In this document: positions 40,796-49,700 of the stretch, piece by piece
Numbering within the stretch: the first letter of the stretch is position 1
Layout of the letters: each line of letters begins with the position of its first letter
DNA from: Anodontia alba
Lineage: Eukaryota; Mollusca; Bivalvia; Lucinida; Lucinidae
Length of the DNA stretch: 64,000 bases
Assembly (NCBI GenBank): GCA_964016985.1
Contig: OZ024830.1
Coordinates: forward strand, 17,787,691-17,851,690
Reading direction: 5' to 3'
Notes under the pieces: model-generated
Told to the model about the DNA's origin: nothing
The model's database searches: none
Seen by the model: only the letters and a program-made list of their open reading frames with translations
Made by a program: the position numbers and the translations under genes

Positions 40796-43700
40796 CTGTT
40801 GTATTTCTTCCAAAATAGGGGCTACTCTTAAAAGAAAGAATTTGCTCCCTCTGGGAACAAATTCTTGCAAGTTTAGTTTAGGTTTAGTTTTACGGTGACT
40901 TAGTGTACAGATTTAGACAAATTGTAGGTAAATCTAACTTTTCGGAGCAATTCAGAAAACTTATTAACCGTTATAAAAGAATTGGCTATAGCCTGGATAT
41001 TATGCGGCAGACTGCATGCCTAGTTGTCAACCCAATCATTGTTGATGGATATGCTCCACTCTTTAATTGCACGACGGCGGTTCGGGCCTCAGACTCAATG
41101 ACGGCTCCCCGTAAAACATTAACCAGTGGGTTGGGGCTTGACGATATGCCTTTGGCTTGGCCCGCCGTGGTTCAATTATTGGTTTTCATTTACTCTGGCA
41201 TACAGTAGAATTAGCCATGAGTACTCGGCTTTGTTTATTATAGTGATTAATTTGATTTTTATGTTTTCCCTTTGATGCATTGACCGAGTTGGGAGCCTTT
41301 ATGCGAACCGAATTTTTATGTGTTTCTGTATTAAAAGTAGCATCGGGACCCAGGGTGAAGTTAGCTAGCTGTAAAAGTGCTTTAACCCCCCCGGTGGTTT
41401 ACTCTACTGACCGTTCTAAGGCGGTGGTACCGGTGTTAGTCTTACTCTTTGTTGCTTTGTGGTTTATTCTACGAGGCGATTTGTTGTATGTCTTTCCGTG
41501 TGTTATTTTGTTCTTGTGTTTTTCAGTCCTTTTAGTATTGCGATTACCTCGTTTGGGGAAGAGAGAGCTAATCTTAGTGCTTTTCGTACATTTGCTCGAT
41601 TTGTGCTTGTTTGGATTTGTCGGTTTTCTCTTCCTCTTGGGGTCTGGGAAGGGCTGCGGTTTGTGATTGTGGTACTCCTGGACTTTTCTTTAACCTTTTT
41701 TTTTGATTTTCAAGAACAGCAAACTAAAGTACCAGTGATAAATTTAAGTTTGGACTCCAAACCAATAAATTATATTTTGTGTAAAAATAATAATAATAAA
41801 ATCAATCAGTCGCATTTTTTAAGTCTTTTCTGTCTTATCAGTATCAGTTTTTTTTATTATTAAATATAATTCTTGGCTTCCGTGTACTTTCTTGCTGGTT
41901 CTAGTCCTCACCGCGCTAACTGGTTTTCTGTACCCTATATTAAAGATCAACAACTATATGCTACATAGCGAATGCAGGTTGGCATTATGATAACAGATAC
42001 ACAAGTACATCGGTATATTCATTCTTTTTGCTGGTTCCAGTCCTCACCATTTTAAAAGGTACCCTGTATCCTATATTTCAGAATAACACTTTTGCCTACT
42101 TAGCGAATGCAGAGTGGCATTACGATAACGCATACACACTTACATCTGATGTTTTCATTCGTTTTGTTGGTTTAAGTCCTCACTACCCTAATTGGTACCC
42201 TGTACCCTATATTTTAGATTAGCAACTTTGCCTACGTAGAGAATGAAGAGTGGCATTACGATAATGCACACACAATTACATCTAAATTTTCATTCTTTTG
42301 CTTTTTCCAGTCCTCACTACCCTAATTGGTACCCTGTACCCTATATTTTAGATTAGCAACTTTGCCTACTTAGACAATGCAGAGTTGCATTACTATAATG
42401 TATACAGAGCAACATCTGTGTTATTTTTGCTGCTTCTATTCCTCATCACCGTACCTGGTACTCTGTTTCCTATATTTCAGATAAATACATATGCCTACTT
42501 ACCGAATGCAAGGTGGCATTATGATAACGGATACCCAACCACATTTTTTAAATGTATTTCCATTCGTTTTTGCTGTCTTTCAGTCCTCAACATCCTATTT
42601 GGTACCCCTGTTTCCTGTATTTCTGATTAGCACCTTTACCTGCGTAGAGAATGCTGAGTGGCATTACGATAACAGATACACAATTACATTCATATTGTCA
42701 TTTTATTGGCTTGTTCCAGGACCGACCGCCCTAATTGTTGCCCTGTTCTCTATATTTCAGATCAACACTTTTGCCTACTTAGAGAATGCAGAGTGGCATT
42801 ATGATAACGGATACACAAGTACAACTACAATGCCAGTCTGCTGTCCACAATCCAATGCTGTGTTAGTGTACTTCAACTTCAGCTTCACGCGTCTAAGGCC
42901 GTTTTATGTGATTAACCTGATTATTCCAGCAATGTTACTGTCCATCTGTATGGTTTTGACGTTCCTTTTGCCCACTGAGTGTGGAGAGAGACTGGGTTAT
43001 TCTTTAACGATTTTACTCTCCTACACTGTACTGATGACAATAACGACGGAAATGATGCCGACAACGTCAAAAGAAACGCCTCATATCGGTATGGTTATGT
43101 TATACATTCCTGATTAGCATTTCGTGAGAGTTCTATATGTACTCATATTACGCTAAAATTACTTTTGCAAGTCCATGTGATTTGTCCCCATATGGTGGAA
43201 ACAGAGATATGTAGCAGTATACATACGGAAGATTTTCTGTACTTTTGATTTTTTTAACAAGTTTTTTTTTCATTTTTATGACAACTGAATAGAGTGTACT
43301 GCCTGCATATCTTTTTTATGGTAAAAGGGTGAATTTGGTAAAGTTTACACTATTTTTCTACAAGGGGTGATAACTTATATGACTTCCTGTTTGCTTTCCT
43401 ACGAAACAAGCTCCTTGTGAAAAAGGTCTACTGAACAAATTACTTGTGAGAATTTTTTTTTCCTTTCATAGAAGACCCCTTTTCAGAAGGTGACAAGAAC
43501 AAGTGATAGTTACAGCCCTTGAAAGTGCAGCCATTCCTCTTAATGTTATAACCATATTTATCAAATGACCGTCAAGTTATTCAGTGAAATAACCCATGTC
43601 ATAAAAATCATATAACCACACGTGTAATAGCACCTGCAATGCTTCCCATTGGTTAGCCTAATTATCCTCATTAATATTCGTATTACTTCGCTTATTGATA

Positions 43701-46700
43701 CATGTAGCAACCAAGATGGTGTCCGCGGTCACCGATACAACTTTCACTTTTGAAACAGATAGTGCCTTCAATTTTGAGAAGATTTTGAGATGAACGATAA
43801 ATGCCAGACCGATGGAAGGGGAAGACTAATCACAATCACAATGTGTATAACACGTCTACAAGAAATAGTCATAGTGGTCAAAATTCGATGTTTTCCGGCA
43901 AATATTTTGGAGGCACTTTCAACATCGATGTCACCAAACACTCAATAAAAAAAATACCTCCTCCAAAAAAGCATTGGAGGATAACATGATTCCGACAGTC
44001 AATAAATGTGACTGTCAAAATAAAATCCAAACTACAGTTAATATGTTTTCTATTCTTGAAATCTGTTATTTACTTGGATGTATCAACCACCGTATAAACT
44101 GTATTGATCAAGGTCAATGACCTTTAAATACGACAGCTGACTGGGGATTTCCCTACTGATTCTTTGGGACGTAATTGACTCACTGGATGACGTTGAAAGG
44201 AATATTTATTTGAATTAATTTATTCAAATGAAATATTTATTAGCTCAAATAAAACTCATCACTAATTCCTACAGTTTAATGAAGTAATAAATAACATCTT
44301 TATCTTTTTTCTAGGTATTTTCGGTACTTATCAAATAATATGCAAACTATTTTTGTTGCGTAGTACTATTGAAACCTTGGTAGTGATTTGGTTCGCTTAG
44401 CTTTGGAAAGCCGGTTATCTTTATATATTTTGTGCATTTTTTGTCATCAGAAGGGCTATGTGATAAACAGAATCTTACATTCGTGGTCATTTAATATGAA
44501 ATATGAGGGTCGTGCAAAAAGTTATGTCACTAATAGGCTTCCTTAGTTTTATCCCAGGTATATTTTAAAATGCTTCACTGCACTAGAATGGTGTGTTGAA
44601 TAGCTAACGATACCCGTTATTTTGTGCTAATTGCTTTCCAACTGACCGAGTTATTTCAACTTGAAATAGATGCAGTCATATACACTGACCAATTTACTTG
44701 TTACATTGGAAGATGGACCAGAAGACTGAAATTCATAGCTATATTAAATGCCGCATTAGGCTTAATATAGATTCAAAGCACATATTTAATGAATTATGTG
44801 ATATATATGGACCTCAGACGCTAGGTGGGTACCTCATTTGCTCACTGAGGAGCAAAAGACACAACGCCTTAAATGTGACCGGGAACTTTTAAAAACATAC
44901 AAAGGCTGTAATAGTCGGGTTATTTCTAACTTGCTAACAGGTGATGAAATCTTGGTGCACACGTTTGAGCCACAAAAATAGCTGATAATAAGCAATGGAA
45001 GCGAAAAGATAAAAAGCGCCCATGTATTGCCAAGAGAACCGTAAGTTCGAAAAAGATGCTGTACGCAATTTTCTTTAATTCATGTGGGCCACTCGTTCAA
45101 GTGCCTTGTCCATCTGGTCATACAGTCACTGGCCGATTCTGCAAGAATTCCGTACTGAAGAAAGTGAAAGAGTTTTACAATAAGAAACGACCAAGCAAAG
45201 GATAGCCAGGAGTCCACCTTTTACATGACAACGCCTCCTCTCATAAGTGTGAGGTTGTTAAGTCTTTTTTGGCTTCTGAAAAGGCGAAAGTTTTAAACCA
45301 TTCACCTTATTCACCTGACCTGAGTCCCTGTGACTCTTTTTTATTGCCAAGGCTTAAGAAAACGCTTTCTGGAAATAAGTATACGTCTAGAAATTCTCTT
45401 GGCAGCGCTATTTATCAGTGTCTCCAAAAGAAGACTATTTATCTGCTTTTCACGACTGGGTAAAAGGGTTACAAAAATGTGTTTCAGTAAAGGGGGAATA
45501 CTTTGAAGGTTTGTAATAAAAATATGTTTGATAAAACGTAGCACTGAAGTAATCCGAACCCAGTAACAAAACTTATGCAGGATCCTCGTATATGAAACTC
45601 GTTGGGTAATTTCGGTATTATGCTCGCCAAGGCTCGCAAAATATCGATATTACCCAAACTCGTTTCATACATTTCCTATTAAATGACCAATCATGTAAGA
45701 TCCTCTGTGTATGACCAGTTGCATGATATATATTTACTGTCATGTCTAAAATGCAATTCCCAAACCAAGCAGCAAATATGCAAAAACTCAGTGTTACGAT
45801 TACATTATGTACAAATTGTATTTACGACTCGTTTAATGGTATTTTTCATGCGCTATTTTAAAGACAAGAAATTATGCATATTTCCACTGTCCCTCCCTTT
45901 CCAACGAACACACATAATAACAAGTTATATACATCGTCGCGATGTCATGGCGTCGTTGTTACATAGTTGTTGTAAGAATACATGCACTGTTTCAAGAGAT
46001 CCAACAGACAGGTAACAGTCATGCTAATGCTAACATCAACCCCAGCAGAATCCATACAGGACCAATAAGTCCACTTTCACCTCTGGGCCCAGTTGTTCAA
46101 AACTAACTATGTCGTTAATTTACGTATCCGATAAAACTTCACCGATCATTTACTATGGCATATACGTTAATACTTTTGCTGAAAAGCTACTCATATTTTT
46201 CCAGCAAAAGTACCTGTGAATTAGTTACAGTCGAACCTCATTGGCTCGAACATCTTTGGAACCATGGAAATTCGTTCGAGACATGGGTAGTTCGAGTCAC
46301 TGAGGGTTAATCATGGCACCAGTTCAGGAAAGAAAGTAACGATAATTCAGGGTAATCTTTTCAATTTTCTACACAATGATTGTATGTTGAGTGTATTTAT
46401 TAGAATCGCCTCGATGAGGCGATTCTAATGAGTACACACAACATGCAATTCCATGATAATATAAGAAAAAATCCCTAAACATTTGTTTTTCTTGAGCTAT
46501 TGGAAGGATTTTGTCGGGGCTGAAAAAAAGAGTTCGAATCATCCACGGTAAACGAGCCATCCGGGTTCGAGCCATTGAGGTTATACTGTATTTTACTTAC
46601 TAGAACAGTTAATATTTTGACCACTAACGAGTTCGTTAAGCTAACGATGCTTTGAACAACTGGGCCCTGCTTGGAGTACAAAGTCTTACTACTTGATTTC

Positions 46701-49700
46701 TTTTTCCAGATATGTACTCGTTAAGCTAACGATGCTTTGAACAACTGGGTCCTGTTTGGAGTACACAAGTTTTACTAATTGATTTCTTTTTCCAGATATG
46801 TTCTCGTTAAGCTAACGATGCTTTGAACAACTGGGTCCTGTTTGGAGTACAAAGTCTTACTACTTGATTTCTTTTTCCAGATATGTACTCGTTAAGCTAA
46901 CGATGCTTTGAACAACTGGGCCCTGTTTGGAGTACAAAGTCTTACTACTTGATTTCTTTTTCCAGATATGTACTCGTTAAGCTAACGATGCTTTGAACAA
47001 CTGGGCCCTGTTTGGAGTACACAAGGTTTACTACTTGATTTCTTTTTCCAGATATGTACTCTTTAAGCTAACGATGCTTTGAACAACTGGGCCCTGTTTG
47101 GAATACACAAGTTTTACTTCTTGATTTCTTTTTCCAGACATGTACCTTCTGATACTTCTCGTCATGTGTTCGGTGTCTGTGCTTCATGTTGTTTTAAGTG
47201 TCAAAATGTTCTACTTACAATCAACACCGCCAAAATGGTTACAGGTAAATACTTCGAACAACCATTCAATCCGCAACGTGAGGAAACGTACCTTCTGACA
47301 GGCGCGCCTCACATCGCGAAGACATGCCTATATAATTTTGACCCCCTTAAACCCCACTTTTATATAGTAAAACTGAGGTTTACAGGGGTATACATTATTT
47401 TTCTTATTTCTGATCAAAAACATAGATAGTGGATACTCGTTAGAACCGCCTCACCGAGGCGGTTCTAACGAGTACCCACAATCTATGTTTTAAGCGGAAA
47501 TATGGAAAATATCGGAGTTTTTGTGTCTGAAAATGATCAGTTTTTGAAGGTGAAATTTTCTATATATTTGAATAGGCGTGTTTTCGTAATGATGTTGACC
47601 GATCAAAGTTCGTTGTCTGTACGAAGAAACTTTGCAACCTCGGCTGTCCAAAATATACCCAGTGAAGATTCTGATCAGACTGCACGAATGCGCAGGCTGA
47701 TCTGAATCGTTGCTAGTCGCACATGTCCGAAGGCATTTTTTCTGACGTTGCGGTAAAAATCATTATTGTTTTCTTCTCCTGTTGTCGCACCTGCTTTAGC
47801 ATGGGCGACTTAGGCGTGCAAGTTCCGTCCGTTCGTACGTCCGTCCGTTCGTCTTTCCGTCAACATTTACCCTGGGTCTCTTGTGAGCGCAACTCCTCTG
47901 ACAGTTTTGTACCGATCATTTTGAAACTTTGCATGTGTTTTCTCCATGGTATGAAGATTTGCATGTGGTTTACATATAATTGTTGGATTTTTGTCACTTT
48001 TTTCACATTGTGAACTCATTTTTTCACTTAAAGATATAGACAGTGGGCACCTCTTGTGAGTGCAACTCCTCTTACAGTTTTACACTGATTGTTTTGAAAC
48101 TTTTCATGTGTTTTCTTCTTGGTATGAGGATCTGATGTGGTTTGGGTATAATTGTTAGAACATTTTTTGTTACTTTTTTTCCACATTGTGAACTTAGTAT
48201 ACCCTTAGTATATAGACAATGGGTTCCTCTTGTGAGCGCAACTCCTCTTACAGTTTTGTACCGATCGTTTGAAACTTTGTATATGTTTTCTTCCTTGTAT
48301 GAGAATGTGTATGTGGTTTGATGTAATTGTTAGGTTACTTTTTGTCACTTTTTCCACATTGTTAACTTAGTCATTTTTCCCCTTTATATATAAACAGCTA
48401 GTACCTCTTGTGAGCGCAACTCCTCTTACAGTTTTGTACCGATTATTATGAAACTTTGCATGCATTTTCTTCATGGTATGAGGATGTGCATGTGGATTGG
48501 GTGTAATTGTTAGATTACTTTTTTTTTTTACTTTTCTCCACATTGTAAACTTAGTCATTTTTCATCCTCTCTATATAGACAGTGGGTACCTCGTGAGTAC
48601 AACTCCTCATACAATCTTATACTAATCTTTTTGGAACTTTGCACATGTTTTCTCCATAGTCTGAAGATGTGCATGTGCTTTTCACATAATCTTTGCCATA
48701 TTTTGTCACTTTTTTTGTATTTTTTGAACTTTGTCATTTTCTGACCTCAGATGTATAGACAGTGGGTACCTTGTGATTGCAACTTCTCATACAATTTTAA
48801 ACAGTCTTTTTGAAACTTTGCACATGTTTCCTCCTGGGTCTACAGAAGTGCATGTGGTTTGGATATGATTTTTAAATTTACTTTTGTCACTCTTTCCACT
48901 TTAACTTCGTCATTTTCTGAACCTCAGATTTTATGAAAGTGTACAGACTGTGGGTACTTTTTGAGCCCAATTCTCATGCATCATATGTGAAAATGCATAT
49001 GCTTTCAATGAAATTCATATATTCATATAATCCTTATCTTTAATTTTTTGTCACTTTTCCAACTAAGCACTGCTAAGAATGAAATTAACTTATTTGATAA
49101 CCACGTTCTGATTGTGGTTCCTGTGACTTTTGCCCCAGCAGGTGCGACGCCGCCTTCCGCGGAATTCTGGTTATTAACCAATATAAGCCTAATGGACTTA
49201 ACCATCCTTATACATTGGGTGAATCCATTTGTTATTTAAGGGGTGTCAGGTGCATTGTTTCATTTTTGTTCTATTTGTAATTGAAATTCCTGTAAGCAAA
49301 CAGTGAACACCTAGATCAGACGCCGCATCATGCGACGTCTGATCTAGGTATGCACTGTTTGCCTATGTCCCACAAAAGGGACTCCAGGCTTATGTGGGTT
49401 AACAGCTGCATTATTTGTGCCTCGCTACCTGAAAATATATTATGATCTTGTATACAAATAGCAAATGCTTAGATCTGTCAGCGCATCCGCACAGTCCAAT
49501 CATGACGGTTACTGCCTCTATAAGACGCATTGAATACTGTATATAAAATAGTTACCAAGGACAAACGGTCATATTTGAAACGTTTTGCAGCTTTTAAAAC
49601 AATTTTCAATCTCCTGTTCTACTTCTACCATCGTATTACTGCATAACCGGTCTTAATTTGCTTAAAAGCTAAAATTTATTTCCCCTTTTATATTGTGATA

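Larger units (their letters stand above)
39939..42760 (+). other. Receptor intron 5
   Basis: It contains a poly-A run (40360-40385), an A/TA microsatellite, a retroelement 3' end (40888-41708) and the decoy exon array (41890-42760). The stretch 39940-40350 holds only MITE-C/B scraps (near 40053 and 40130). Confidence 0.7.
43089..47137 (+). other. Receptor intron 6
   Basis: It contains a mariner pseudogene (44504-45588), a short palindrome, the 430-bp repeat copy 2, nested MITE-D/MITE-E and the acceptor array. The stretch 43089-44500 holds no recognised gene; a small ORF at 43801-43989 preceded by MVSAVTDTTFTFETDSAFNF at about 43713 may be a transposon scrap. Confidence 0.7.

Noticed and set aside
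41280..41863. Hydrophobic ORFs of 128 and 134 codons as membrane proteins
   Set aside because: They overlap in two frames inside a retroelement 3' end; the second copy at 18780-19170 breaks the frames.
41890..42760. Clean set of mutually exclusive exons
   Set aside because: Decoys lack donor sites, two have altered acceptors, and only part of the exon is copied; kept as a decoy-acceptor hypothesis instead.
42491..43117. 208-codon single-exon reading through 42491-43117
   Set aside because: It reads through two decoy copies and intron sequence; the supported exon starts at 42761 after a canonical acceptor.
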